Shown here piece after piece: positions 51,161 through 60,661 of a stretch of 64,000 bases of DNA. The notes below the pieces were generated by a model that saw nothing but the letters and a program-made list of their open reading frames with translations, did no database searches and was not told the DNA's origin. Each line of letters begins with the position of its first letter. Positions within the stretch are counted from its first letter, which is position 1. The translations under genes were made by a program, and so were the position numbers. The DNA comes from DZBG01 sp049241565 (lineage in GTDB: Bacteria > Bdellovibrionota > Bacteriovoracia > Bacteriovoracales > Bacteriovoracaceae), in assembly GCA_049241565.1 (NCBI GenBank), contig JBMLQL010000050.1:1-64000 (forward strand). The letters run 5' to 3'.

Positions 51161-52273
51161 TTAATTAAAGAGATTTCGACTATTAGAAATCGAAGTCGCA
51201 ATGCCAATACCAATACCAAAAGTGATCATACTCGATCCCCCATAACTCATGAGTGGAAGTGGGATTCCCACGATCGGCATAAGCCCAGACACCATCGACA
51301 TATTAATAAAGGCATGACAGAAAAAAATCGCTGCTATACCTATGACCATTAAGGAATCAAAGAACCTCTGGACAGAGGTGGCCAGCCAGATAAGCCGCAT
51401 AAAGAGGACAAGGTAGAGAATAATCAAAAATACTGATCCGAAAAATCCGTGCTCCTCATTAAATATCGCAAAAACAAAGTCCGTATGATTTTCTGGAAGA
51501 TAGTTCAATGAGGCCTGAGAAGAATTTTTAAATCCTTTCCCAAAAAGTCTCCCTGACCCAATAGCAATTTCTGATTGAATTGCATTATATCCAGATCCCT
51601 TAGCGTCTTCGTAGGGATCAATAAACGTATGAATACGTTTTCTCTGGTACTCTCGAAGGCCGAAATTATACATGAGAACACCGGCCACAAGACTAATGAT
51701 TCCAAGTGTAGCAATGGTTTTCCATTGAAGGCGTTTGTAAAAAATCATCATCCCAAAAATGAAAACAAGTAGCATTCCTGTTCCAAGATCGGGCTGAATA
51801 ATAACCATGACTGCTGGAATCATCGTAATCAAACCAGGAATAATGAGATCTTTAAAACCAAGAGCACGTTCGGGTGAGACACGAGAAAAGTAACGGGCGA
51901 GACATAGAACAAGACCCATTTTCATAAACTCTGATGGCTGCATTCGAATAGGCCCAATCACAAGCCAGCGCTGGGCCCCCATCCCGACTTTTCCCATTAA
52001 AAGAACAAGAAAAACGAGAAAAATAGTTACAGCATAACCGGCATAAGAAAAACGCTCAAAGGTTTTCGGATTAAAAAAGCTCACCGCAATGGCCACAACG
52101 TTGGCCAGAAGAAACCACAGTGTTTGAGATTGATAAAGTTTATCTAGTCCTGTGGCCGTGTCCGCATGAGTTGAAGAGTAAAGGTTAAGAACACCTACGA
52201 TAAAAATCGAAAGCATACTTCCGAGAAAGCTGAAATCGTAACGTTTTAAAAACTGTAATATTGTCTGCCTCAA
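51161..52273 (-). CDS. rodA: RodA, peptidoglycan glycosyltransferase (SEDS)
   Basis: A 370-residue SEDS-family membrane protein with about ten helices. Signature segments: RWLVIGPIRMQPSEFMKMGLV, shortened, PDLGTGMLLVF with the catalytic Asp, and the C-terminal GIPLPLMSYGGSSM. RodA polymerises lipid II for cell elongation with PBP2. The start is a TTG at 52273 with GGAG six bases upstream. It follows mrdA by 15 bases. Confidence 0.95.
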   Translation of the reverse strand: MRQTILQFLKRYDFSFLGSMLSIFIVGVLNLYSSTHADTATGLDKLYQSQTLWFLLANVVAIAVSFFNPKTFERFSYAGYAVTIFLVFLVLLMGKVGMGAQRWLVIGPIRMQPSEFMKMGLVLCLARYFSRVSPERALGFKDLIIPGLITMIPAVMVIIQPDLGTGMLLVFIFGMMIFYKRLQWKTIATLGIISLVAGVLMYNFGLREYQRKRIHTFIDPYEDAKGSGYNAIQSEIAIGSGRLFGKGFKNSSQASLNYLPENHTDFVFAIFNEEHGFFGSVFLIILYLVLFMRLIWLATSVQRFFDSLMVIGIAAIFFCHAFINMSMVSGLMPIVGIPLPLMSYGGSSMITFGIGIGIATSISNSRNLFN

Positions 52274-52288
52274 GCCATTCTCCTCAAA

Positions 52289-54256
52289 TTATTCTTCTTC
52301 TGTCTCTGCAGGTTTCGCTGGTACAGGAGCTCTCATCGACTGAATCCACTTCTCACGCACAGTTTTATCTTTTTCAAGATTTTCTAAATACATTTGTGGA
52401 TGATACTTTTTCATATACTGAGTCACGACAGCTTCAACAACAGGAGTGGCCGCACTCGATCCGTGACAACCATGCTCTACAATAGCGGCTGCTGCAATCT
52501 TGGGTTTATCATAGGGAGCAAACCCCACGAATAAACCATGGTGACGAGAATCAAAGTCCATATTCTCACACTTCTGATAAACCTTATCAGCTGAAGCACT
52601 TCTTACCTGAGATGTTCCCGTCTTACCGGCCATTTGAATACCCTGGCCTCGGCGATAGAAAGCAGTCCCTTTAGGATTGTTAACAACCTGATAAAGACCC
52701 TCACGGATAAACTTTAAGGTTTTTGCATTTTTCAATTTCACTTGCCCTAAGAGTTCAGGAGTAAATGTTTTAGCAAGCTCTCCATCGGGAGAATAAATAT
52801 CTTTGACTACATATGGACGATAAATCTTTCCACCGTTGGCAATTGCTCCATACGCTTGAGCAAGTTGCAATGTAGATGAAAGAACATAAGACTGACCGAT
52901 AGCACATGAGAGGGTTTCTCCAGCTTGCCATTCAACTCCGAATCTTTTCTTTTTCCATTCTTTTGTTGGAATGAGTCCCGAAGCTTCACGCGGGAGTGAA
53001 ATCCCTGTTCTTGCTCCTAGGCCAAAAGCTTTGGCGTATTTTGAAATATCATCGATATCCATCCTGTTTGCTGCTTTCTGAAAATAAACGTTACATGACT
53101 CACGAATGGCCTTCACTAAGGTTGTCGAACCATGTCCTTCCTTCTTCCAACAGTGGTAAACCTTGCGACCTAGACGGTAAGAACCATTACAAAAGACCTC
53201 AGTGTTTTCATCAATAACACCCTCTTCAAAAGCGGCGATCCCTGTGATCGCTTTAAAAGTAGATCCTGGAGAAAAGTGCTCTTGAATGTTTCTATCACGA
53301 AGAGGATTCTCTTTATTATTAATAAGACTGCGCCAATACTCAGAAGTAATTCCTCGAGAAAATTGTGACGGGTCAAATGAAGGGCGAGAAACCATCGTCA
53401 GGACTTCGCCAGAATCAATGTCAATGGCCACAATTCCACCGATTTTTCCTTCAAGAGCATTAAATCCGGCCAGCTGCATATCACGATCAATCGTGAGCTT
53501 TACATTCATTCCTGAAATTGGTTTTTCGTCTTCAATCCCCTTAAAGAGATTATCGGTATTGATATAACGCTTACGTCGTCCTCTCGCATCGACTTCAACA
53601 AATTCATGTCCATTTGTTCCACGGAGATATTTATCAAGTTGCTCTTCGATTCCGAACTGACCAATAAAATCTCCAAGACGATAATCAATGGCATCTCGCT
53701 CACGTAATCTTGGAAGCTGCTGCTGAGAAATTTCTGAAATATAACCAAGAAGATGGGCGCCTACTTCTTTGTCCCGATACTCTCGTGAAATAAAAGTATC
53801 GACACTCACTCCAGGGAGATCAAAGTTTTGAGTTTCAATTTGCGAAACCTCTTCAAAACTAATATTTTTCTTAATCACGATGGGACGATAAGTGGCTTGA
53901 TTCGAGTTTTTCTTAAGAATTTTAGGAATATCATCAGGCCCAAGACTTAATATCTTAGTAAGTCTTTTGATTGTTTCTTCTCTATCCTGTAAAAACTGAG
54001 GAGTTAGAATGGCGTCAAAACGTGGAACGTTATCCACGAGAAGCTGATCATCGCGCGAAAACACCTGGCCGCGAGGCGCCCAGACCACTTCTTTTCTTAG
54101 TCTATTTTGAATCGAGTAATTATGGAGTGTCTCCCCTTTATAAACTTGGAGATACCATAGACGTGCTAAAATCAACCCAAAACAGGCCGTAATAATATAT
54201 GAGATAAGGGTGGCCCGATCCTTATGGATCTTGACCAGTTCTTCTTCACCAAACAT
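52289..54256 (-). CDS. mrdA: Penicillin-binding protein 2
   Basis: A 655-residue class B transpeptidase with an N-terminal membrane anchor (ATLISYIITACFGLILARLW), a pedestal domain (about 60-230) and the transpeptidase domain with SPGSTFK (catalytic Ser), SCN (about residue 388) and KTGTSQ. It cross-links elongation peptidoglycan with RodA. It starts two bases after mreD. Length is typical (E. coli PBP2 about 633). Confidence 0.95.
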   Translation of the reverse strand: MFGEEELVKIHKDRATLISYIITACFGLILARLWYLQVYKGETLHNYSIQNRLRKEVVWAPRGQVFSRDDQLLVDNVPRFDAILTPQFLQDREETIKRLTKILSLGPDDIPKILKKNSNQATYRPIVIKKNISFEEVSQIETQNFDLPGVSVDTFISREYRDKEVGAHLLGYISEISQQQLPRLRERDAIDYRLGDFIGQFGIEEQLDKYLRGTNGHEFVEVDARGRRKRYINTDNLFKGIEDEKPISGMNVKLTIDRDMQLAGFNALEGKIGGIVAIDIDSGEVLTMVSRPSFDPSQFSRGITSEYWRSLINNKENPLRDRNIQEHFSPGSTFKAITGIAAFEEGVIDENTEVFCNGSYRLGRKVYHCWKKEGHGSTTLVKAIRESCNVYFQKAANRMDIDDISKYAKAFGLGARTGISLPREASGLIPTKEWKKKRFGVEWQAGETLSCAIGQSYVLSSTLQLAQAYGAIANGGKIYRPYVVKDIYSPDGELAKTFTPELLGQVKLKNAKTLKFIREGLYQVVNNPKGTAFYRRGQGIQMAGKTGTSQVRSASADKVYQKCENMDFDSRHHGLFVGFAPYDKPKIAAAAIVEHGCHGSSAATPVVEAVVTQYMKKYHPQMYLENLEKDKTVREKWIQSMRAPVPAKPAETEEE

Positions 54257-54258
54257 AA

Positions 54259-54795
54259 CTAGATCTCAACTCCCGAAGAAAATCCTTCAGCAGGAACTCT
54301 CCAAATTAAATTCATGAGACCAAAAATAAGCGGAGATAAAATAGCGAGAACAATACTTCCTGGAATGAAACTCCAGACGATCATACCAAATTTTTCAAAG
54401 CTGCTAATTTTTAAACAAAGAACAACTGCCACTGTAAGAAACCAAACGAATTGAAAGAGAAGTGCCGTCAGCATCGCCACAATTGGAGTTGTGAGCTGGA
54501 GTAATTCTTTAAGGTAATTGGCGACAATCATCACGATAATTCCGGCCAGTGTTCCAAGGGCCCATCCCTCAATTGAAAATGCCGAGTGAACAAATTGAAG
54601 GGCCATAATTAACCAAGGAAGAATGGGCGCATTCAATCTAATGGCCAGGAAAAGAATGACTAAAACATTTAAGGCCAAACGATACTCAAACCAACCAAGA
54701 GCAGGTAACAGTGATGAGGTAATAACTTCAAAAACAATCATAAGAATGAGAGTCAGAGAAAAACTTGTTAGCAAGTGGGAAAGCTTCATTCTCAT
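54259..54795 (-). CDS. mreD: MreD, rod-shape determining membrane protein
   Basis: A 178-residue protein with five to six hydrophobic helices: LTSFSLTLILMIVFEVITSS and later segments. MreD is poorly conserved, so the identity comes from size, hydrophobicity and its place between mreC and mrdA. It overlaps mreC by four bases (ATGA). It links MreC to the elongation machinery at the inner membrane. Confidence 0.85.
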   Translation of the reverse strand: MRMKLSHLLTSFSLTLILMIVFEVITSSLLPALGWFEYRLALNVLVILFLAIRLNAPILPWLIMALQFVHSAFSIEGWALGTLAGIIVMIVANYLKELLQLTTPIVAMLTALLFQFVWFLTVAVVLCLKISSFEKFGMIVWSFIPGSIVLAILSPLIFGLMNLIWRVPAEGFSSGVEI

Positions 54796-55631
54796 AGGGC
54801 CGCCTGAACATTATACTGAGGATTGATAACTAAAACTTCTTCCAATTTGTCGAAGTCCACACTCGGAGCAACTTCTACAGCCAGAGTCATCCCAAAATTT
54901 TCTTTTTCGATATCGGTGATCATTCCTACTTTAATACCCTTCGGATAAACACCACCAACTCCGGCCGTGATTAATTTGTCGCCTACTTCGATCAGCTCAT
55001 TTCTCATGACGTATTTCAGGGCACATTTAAAATTATGAACCCCCTCCACAATCCCGTGAGTGCGCGTTCTCTCCACTAGGACATCTACCCGATTATTTTG
55101 ATCAAGAATCGTCAATACATCCGAGTAGTTTTCGGTGACTCGATAGATATAACCCACTAACCCTTGATCAGTAATCACAGGCGACATCACTTGGATTCCA
55201 TCTTTTGAACCCTTATTTAACCGAATAACCTTAAACTCGTTGGCCGAATCCCATCCGACAACCTGCGCCAAAACTCGTTGTTCAGAGATTTCAGATGAAT
55301 AATTAAGCAGCCTTTTCAGACGGAGATTCTCTTGGCGTATTTCTTCCATACTGAAAAGATCACTTTCAAGACGAGAGATTTTTTTCTTTAACAGCACGTT
55401 ATCTTTGCTGGTATCAACAATAGAAATATAGTTTTCCCAGAGAGAGGAAAGGCTTTTTTGTGAATCAGCAATTCCCTTCTGCATTGGAGAAACCACTTCC
55501 ATTACGACGCGCTGGAAAAGAGTTGGTTCTTCAAGGATAAATTTTTTCTGCGAAATGCCATAAATGGCGAGAACCGCAACAATCAGATTGTTGACGATTT
55601 TGGCCTTCGAGGTTTCATTGATCAGTCTCAA
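54792..55631 (-). CDS. mreC: MreC, rod-shape determining protein
   Basis: A 279-residue MreC: short N-terminus, one membrane helix (NNLIVAVLAIYGIS), a coiled coil (about 75-105), and two beta-barrel domains with AQVVGWDSANEFKVIRLNKG, shortened here, PVITDQGLVGYIYRV and KFCALKY-like strands. It is a periplasmic scaffold of the elongasome. The start appears to be TTG at 55631 with a weak site. No mreB precedes it; the upstream gene is divergent. Confidence 0.92.
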   Translation of the reverse strand: MRLINETSKAKIVNNLIVAVLAIYGISQKKFILEEPTLFQRVVMEVVSPMQKGIADSQKSLSSLWENYISIVDTSKDNVLLKKKISRLESDLFSMEEIRQENLRLKRLLNYSSEISEQRVLAQVVGWDSANEFKVIRLNKGSKDGIQVMSPVITDQGLVGYIYRVTENYSDVLTILDQNNRVDVLVERTRTHGIVEGVHNFKCALKYVMRNELIEVGDKLITAGVGGVYPKGIKVGMITDIEKENFGMTLAVEVAPSVDFDKLEEVLVINPQYNVQAAL

Positions 55632-55744
55632 ATGTCACACCATGGTTAAGTTTAGATACTAAATAGGGTAACTAAATCATTGCTCAATGCCAACGAATCT
55701 CGATAAAATTGTGGGCACTTATCTGTAGACCCAAAGGATGGTTC

Positions 55745-57232
55745 ATGAAGAAGACTTTTACCAGCAAGATTGCTTATTTCATTTTAAGCTTTGTATTTCT
55801 TATTATCATTGCGAGTTTCCTCTTTTCTAACTTCAGTGATTTTAGTTTAGGCAGTTCACAAGAAGTGGCGGCTGTGGATGGAACCCCAGTGACAACACGT
55901 GAATATCAAATGGCCCTGAATCGCCAGATTGAGTTTTTCAGTCAAATGATGGGTGGTGGGAATATTGATCCTAAACAACTAGAGGCCCTCGGAATCAAGC
56001 AAACGGTTCTTAACGGACTTATTCAACAAAAACTTATTCTTAACGCTTCAAAAGAAATGGGAATGATTGTTTCACTTGAAGAGATAAAGAATGAAATTAA
56101 AACTCTTCCTTATTTCCAAACAACAAATAAGTTTGACGTTAATCTTTACCGCAATATTCTTCAATCTAACGGCTATACGCCAGGTCAGTTCGAGGAACTT
56201 GTTGGAAGTGATTTAAAACAGAAGAAAATGGAAGAGCTTTTCCAGGCCACTATTGTTTCTCCTGTTTACACAAAAGACATCATTCGCTTTAAAAACGATA
56301 AATTAGTTGTGAGCGCAGTGAAAATTCCTCGTCAATCATTGGCACCACTGGTTTCAGTTTCTGAAGATGAAGTGAAGGCCTATATTGCTGACGCTGCAAA
56401 TTTAAAAACTCTTCAATCTGTTTATGAAGAAAATCTTTCTCAATATAATAAGCCTGAACAAGTTAAAGCTCGCCATATCCTTGTCACAGGACAAGATGAA
56501 GCAGCTCTTGAAAAAATAAATAAGATTAAAAAAAGTGTGACAACTAAGAACTTCGCTCAAATCGCTTCAAAAGAAACTCAAGACCCTACAGGAAAGTCAA
56601 ATGGTGGAGAACTTGGATGGTTTTCTCGCGGACGTATGGTTCCAGAATTTGATGATGCTGCCTTCAAACTTGCAAAGGGAACAATCTCTGAGCCTGTAAA
56701 AACATCTTTCGGTTATCATATCATCTATGTTGAAGATAAGCAGACAGCTGAAGTCAAAACTCTTGATCAAGTGAAGCCTGAACTTGCTCGTCTGGCCCTT
56801 CAGAAAACAAAGGCACAAGATCTTGATAAACTTCTTAAAGAAACGGAAGCAAAGATTTCAGGACAACTGTTAAACAACGATCTTAAAGACATCGAGGCCA
56901 ATGCTAAAAAACTTGATATGCAGTTTTTTAAATCGGTTGAGGTCAATAAATTTGATCAACTCATCGGCTCTCTTTCGTTATCACCAACAGAAGCTGACCA
57001 ACTTTTTACAACTGCAGAAGGCCAAGTTGTAAACTTTGGGAACCCTGGAACAATCTATCTTGTTAAAATCATAAGTAAATCAGCGAACTCTGCCCTTGAG
57101 TCTAAAATCGCTGAACAAGTAAAAACAGAACAGGTAAACCAGAATCAAACATTTGGACGCCGTCTAAGAGATGAGCTTGTGAAAACAATGAGAGATAAGT
57201 CTAAGGTTGTCACAAACCCTGCTTTGATGTAA
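55745..57232 (+). CDS. PpiD/SurA-like periplasmic peptidyl-prolyl isomerase
   Basis: A 495-residue membrane-anchored foldase. One N-terminal helix (FILSFVFLIIIASFLFSNF) is followed by a SurA-N-type chaperone domain (about 45-200; GTPVTTREYQMALNRQI) and a parvulin domain (KARHILVTGQ, GGELGWFSRGRMVPEFDDAA with shortened ends, SFGYHIIYVEDK). The C-terminal part (about 350-495) is helical. It assists outer-membrane and periplasmic protein folding. I chose the ATG at 55745 with AAAGGA six bases upstream. A ferredoxin gene follows after eight bases. Confidence 0.92.
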   Translation: MKKTFTSKIAYFILSFVFLIIIASFLFSNFSDFSLGSSQEVAAVDGTPVTTREYQMALNRQIEFFSQMMGGGNIDPKQLEALGIKQTVLNGLIQQKLILNASKEMGMIVSLEEIKNEIKTLPYFQTTNKFDVNLYRNILQSNGYTPGQFEELVGSDLKQKKMEELFQATIVSPVYTKDIIRFKNDKLVVSAVKIPRQSLAPLVSVSEDEVKAYIADAANLKTLQSVYEENLSQYNKPEQVKARHILVTGQDEAALEKINKIKKSVTTKNFAQIASKETQDPTGKSNGGELGWFSRGRMVPEFDDAAFKLAKGTISEPVKTSFGYHIIYVEDKQTAEVKTLDQVKPELARLALQKTKAQDLDKLLKETEAKISGQLLNNDLKDIEANAKKLDMQFFKSVEVNKFDQLIGSLSLSPTEADQLFTTAEGQVVNFGNPGTIYLVKIISKSANSALESKIAEQVKTEQVNQNQTFGRRLRDELVKTMRDKSKVVTNPALM

Positions 57233-57240
57233 TAGAGAGT

Positions 57241-57471
57241 ATGGCCGATAAAAACTCAAAATTCCCAGAAAATGCTTCTGGGAAATATTATGTAGATGAT
57301 CAGTGTATTGCTTGCGACGCTTGCTGTGTAGAAGCACCCAAGTTCTTTTTCATGAACGATGACGAAGGTCACGCTTATGTAAAGATTCAACCGCAAACAC
57401 CTGAAGAAATCGCTGACTGCGAAAATGCTATGGCAGCCTGCCCTGTTGAAGCTATTGGAAATGATGGTTAA
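57241..57471 (+). CDS. 4Fe-4S ferredoxin
   Basis: A 76-residue ferredoxin with a single cluster: CIACDACC (first Cys residues 22, 25, 28) and the distal ACPVEAIG. The layout resembles the one-cluster Fd of Thermotoga/Desulfovibrio type. It carries electrons in the cytoplasm to unknown partners. Starts eight bases after the PpiD-like gene and is followed by a strong terminator. Confidence 0.93.
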   Translation: MADKNSKFPENASGKYYVDDQCIACDACCVEAPKFFFMNDDEGHAYVKIQPQTPEEIADCENAMAACPVEAIGNDG

Positions 57472-57474
57472 TAT

Positions 57475-57504
57475 AAAAGCCCCTCGAAAGAGGGGCTTTT
57501 TTTT
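57475..57504 (+). terminator. Terminator with GAAA tetraloop
   Basis: AAAAGCCCCTC (57475-57485) pairs with GAGGGGCTTTT (57490-57500), with a GNRA-type loop GAAA and a long T-run. Ends the PpiD-ferredoxin operon. Confidence 0.95.
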
Positions 57505-57512
57505 GAACTAAA

Positions 57513-57773
57513 TCAAGCAGCTGTTTTCCAAACTTCTTTAGTCCACGTCGAATGAGTATCTGCCACCCAATTTTTTGAGCGAAGTTTATCGTGAACAAAA
57601 TGCTCTAGGTCTGCCGGAGTTGAAACATCAACCCACATCACCATATCCCACTCACCCATAGTAGAAGCGGCCCACTTCACTTCTTTCCAGTCTTTAAGCC
57701 ATCCCCAATTTTCCCAAACTGGTGCATCTTTATTCCACTTTACAAAAACCTGTGCCGTCCATTTTCCTGACAT
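57513..57773 (-). CDS. Tryptophan-rich stand-alone AsnC/Lrp ligand-binding-like domain
   Basis: An 86-residue protein that I read as a dimeric alpha/beta domain like the ligand-binding half of AsnC/Lrp regulators, without a DNA-binding part: AQVFVKW, then EVKWAASTMGEWDMVMWVDV, shortened, PADLEHFVHDKL and the final strand. Its striking feature is 12 Trp in 86 residues (14%), against about 1% in usual proteins. Alternative: a small sensor or stand-alone RAM domain. Divergently placed near a symporter gene but on the same strand with 66 bases between; link unproven. Confidence 0.75.
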   Translation of the reverse strand: MSGKWTAQVFVKWNKDAPVWENWGWLKDWKEVKWAASTMGEWDMVMWVDVSTPADLEHFVHDKLRSKNWVADTHSTWTKEVWKTAA

Positions 57774-57839
57774 AAAACTTCCTTCTTAAAGAGTTATCAA
57801 CAAGGACTTATCGTTTTATTCATTAAATTTTTTAGAAAA

Positions 57840-59093
57840 TTATGGATCGATTCTATAATAAGTTTTCTCATCGAGCTGCCCCTCTGATTTGGCCACGATA
57901 CAACTCACCACTGCATCTCCAGTAACATTAACGGCAGTTCTTACCATATCAAGAAGTCTATCAACTCCAATTATCATACCTATTCCCTCAACTGGAAGGC
58001 CTACCTGTTTAAACACCATAGCAAGCATCACAAGACCAACACCAGGAACCCCGGCCGTTCCCACAGAGGCCAGAGTGGCAGTGAGAATCACCATCATATA
58101 CCCACTAAAACCAATATCAATACCGTAGACCTGGGCCACAAATACTGTGGCCACACCTTGCATAATCGCCGTTCCATCCATATTGATGGTGGCGCCAAGG
58201 GGAATAGTAAATGAAGCAACTGAGTTATCAACACCTAATTTTTTCTCTGTGACTTCTAAATTTATAGGGATTGTTGCATTTGAACTAGCCGTTGAGAAGG
58301 CAAAGACCATAACTTCTTTAAACTGACGGTAGAAATAAATAGGATTGAGTTTAGAGCAGATTTTGAGAAACAATCCATAAACAATAGTTAAATGAATGAT
58401 GAGAACGCCCAGAACTGTGAAAAAGTACTTGGCCATGGGCTTGATAGCATCAAACCCTTGAAGAGCAAAAACTTTAATAAGTAAACAAAACACACCATAG
58501 GGAGCGAGCTCAATTAGAAGCATCACTATTTTCATAATGATAGTATTGAGATCTTCAAAAACTTTAAAGACTCTTTTCCCAGCCTCTCCAGACATTGTCA
58601 TACCAATACCAAAGATCAAGGCGAAAACGATAATCTGAAGCATATCCCCTTTGGCCATAGATTCAATAGGATTGCTTGGGAATATATTAGAGATAACATC
58701 AATCAGTGCTGGACTATCTTTATCCTCAAAATAAGACGGAGTTGCCATCTGAAATCCAAGACCTGGATCAACAAGCTCCGCCACAAAAAGAGCAAGAGCG
58801 ATAGCGATGGCAGTAGTTAAAATATAAAGAAAAAATGTCTTTAACCCAAGTCTTCCAAGCTTTTTAATATCTTCAAGAGCTCCAGTTCCAGTCACTAATG
58901 ATACGAAAACCATAGGAACGACAAGAAGTTTTAAAGAAGAGAGAAAAATTCTTCCTCCTACTTCAATCACTCCTTCAAGTAAAAAAGTTTTAATGAACCC
59001 ATCAACTCCGATGAAATTCATTAAACAGCCGATAATGATCCCCGAAAGCATTCCAATAACGATCTTCAGCGTAAGCTTCTTACTACTAGTCAT
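57840..59093 (-). CDS. Dicarboxylate/amino acid:cation symporter (DAACS family)
   Basis: A 417-residue transporter of the glutamate/dicarboxylate family. Family signatures: FAFSTASSNATIPI (SSSS-type loop), PLGATINMDGTAIMQG and GTAGVPGVGLVMLAM, plus GVDRLLDMVRTAVNVTGD with the substrate-binding Asp and Asn. It imports glutamate, aspartate or C4-dicarboxylates with Na+ or H+. The second ATG (59093) has AAAAGG at six bases; the first ATG directly follows this site and is less likely. Confidence 0.95.
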   Translation of the reverse strand: MTSSKKLTLKIVIGMLSGIIIGCLMNFIGVDGFIKTFLLEGVIEVGGRIFLSSLKLLVVPMVFVSLVTGTGALEDIKKLGRLGLKTFFLYILTTAIAIALALFVAELVDPGLGFQMATPSYFEDKDSPALIDVISNIFPSNPIESMAKGDMLQIIVFALIFGIGMTMSGEAGKRVFKVFEDLNTIIMKIVMLLIELAPYGVFCLLIKVFALQGFDAIKPMAKYFFTVLGVLIIHLTIVYGLFLKICSKLNPIYFYRQFKEVMVFAFSTASSNATIPINLEVTEKKLGVDNSVASFTIPLGATINMDGTAIMQGVATVFVAQVYGIDIGFSGYMMVILTATLASVGTAGVPGVGLVMLAMVFKQVGLPVEGIGMIIGVDRLLDMVRTAVNVTGDAVVSCIVAKSEGQLDEKTYYRIDP

Positions 59094-59196
59094 AGTCATC
59101 CTTTTTAACTTGAGGCGACAGTCTAAAACATCTCAAAAGAAATGTCATGCTTATCAGGACTTTAAGACGGGGTGAAACAGAGAGTTAAGTTACTGA

Positions 59197-59228
59197 AAAT
59201 AAAAAAGGGACAGCCTAAGCTGTCCCTT
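59197..59228 (-). terminator. Terminator of the hook operon
   Basis: AAGGGACAGC (59205-59214) pairs with GCTGTCCCTT (59219-59228), loop CTAA, with a T-run on the minus strand. It closes the fliJ-to-flgE transcript. Confidence 0.9.
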
Positions 59229-59261
59229 AATGTAGTAGTAAATATTCTAGGAATCTAAAAA

Positions 59262-60542
59262 TTAACGTTTGATGTTCAGAACTTCTTGTAACATTTGGTC
59301 TGATGTTGTGATTGTTCTTGTGTTCGCTTGGAAGTTACGTTGAGCGGCCATTAGCCCAATGAATTCGTTAGCGATATCAACGTTTGATTGCTCAATTGAT
59401 TTAGCTAAGACTTCACCGCGACCATCAGCTCCTGGTTTCCCCATTGCTGCCTGGCCAGACTTACGAGTTTCCTTAAAAAGGTTTTTCCCTGTTTTGAAAA
59501 GACCTTCATTGTTTTCAAATTTTGCCACGGCAACTTGTCCAAGTTCACGTTGAACACCGTTATCGTATACCGCTGTTAGAATACCTTCATCGTTGAACGA
59601 CATAGAAGCAAGTGTCGCAGCTGATGAACCATCTTGAGAGTGACGAGCGATAGATGATTTAGAACCGTATTGGGTTGAAGCATCAAGACCTGTTCCACCT
59701 TCTTTGATTGTTTTACCAAAGTTAAGAGTGATTTGTTGTCCTGGAGCTGCACCTTTATTGAAGTTGAAGCTGTTTAGTCCTGGAATTTCTTCTTCAAGAA
59801 CACCTTTAGCGTTGAACTTAAGTTGTCCATTGGCCATTTCAGAAAGTTGTCCTGGAACACCGTTAGCAGCGTCAGCACCATCAACCATGGCGTGGTATTC
59901 CCACATTCCGTCTGCTTTTTTATTGAAGTAAGTTGTTACCAGACGAGCTGTTCCGATATTATCGTAAACAGTCACTGATGTGTTATAGTTAGATGTTTTA
60001 TCTGGATTCTTTGGATCGAAAACCATCACGTTTTCACGTGAATCTAAGTTCATCGACATTGTCACTTCTTTTGTCGCAGTTGCTGGGATTGTTGTATTTC
60101 CTAACTTTATCGGCCCAAGCTTATTTGTAATTTCACCTTTTTCATTTGGTTGGAATCCAAGAGCTTTATAACCATCACCGTTGATCATGTGCCCTTCTTT
60201 ATCGAAGTGGAATGAACCATCACGAGTGAAACCTTGTCCAAACGGAGCTTCTACTGCAAAGAAACCGTTTCCGTTGATAGCTAAATCTGTAATGTTCTGA
60301 GTCCTTGCAACAGTTCCTTGAGTAAACTGAGGAGTTACGTGAGCAAGCTTAGTCCCTGATCCGATTTGGTCACCACCATCAATACCTTTAAGTGAGTTTG
60401 AAAGCATGTCTTGAAATTCTGCGCGAGATGATTTGAAACCGAATGTACCAGCGTTGGCGATGTTGTCACCGATCACTGACATTGACTGACCAGCAGCTGT
60501 AAGACCTGTAACACCAGTGTTAAAAGATGCAAGAATACTCAT
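59262..60542 (-). CDS. flgE: Flagellar hook protein FlgE
   Basis: A 426-residue axial flagellar protein. The N-terminal heptad region SILASFNTGVTGLTAAGQSM with IGDNIANAGTFGFKSSRAEF and the C-terminal SIEQSNVDIANEFIGLMAAQ with RNFQANTRTITTSDQMLQE, shortened, form the coiled-coil core D0/D1. The middle is the exposed D1/D2 beta domain. It polymerises into the hook outside the cell via the flagellar secretion system. GGAGG precedes the ATG by seven bases. Confidence 0.97.
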   Translation of the reverse strand: MSILASFNTGVTGLTAAGQSMSVIGDNIANAGTFGFKSSRAEFQDMLSNSLKGIDGGDQIGSGTKLAHVTPQFTQGTVARTQNITDLAINGNGFFAVEAPFGQGFTRDGSFHFDKEGHMINGDGYKALGFQPNEKGEITNKLGPIKLGNTTIPATATKEVTMSMNLDSRENVMVFDPKNPDKTSNYNTSVTVYDNIGTARLVTTYFNKKADGMWEYHAMVDGADAANGVPGQLSEMANGQLKFNAKGVLEEEIPGLNSFNFNKGAAPGQQITLNFGKTIKEGGTGLDASTQYGSKSSIARHSQDGSSAATLASMSFNDEGILTAVYDNGVQRELGQVAVAKFENNEGLFKTGKNLFKETRKSGQAAMGKPGADGRGEVLAKSIEQSNVDIANEFIGLMAAQRNFQANTRTITTSDQMLQEVLNIKR

Positions 60543-60661
60543 ACGTGTCCCTCCTAGAGTCGGTAAGGGGAATTAAGCACTACAGGCTTTCTTCCATGGC
60601 CTCCAGAAAAGGACCGGCCACCTTAACCATTAATTAATATATTCTACCTACTACACACTAC

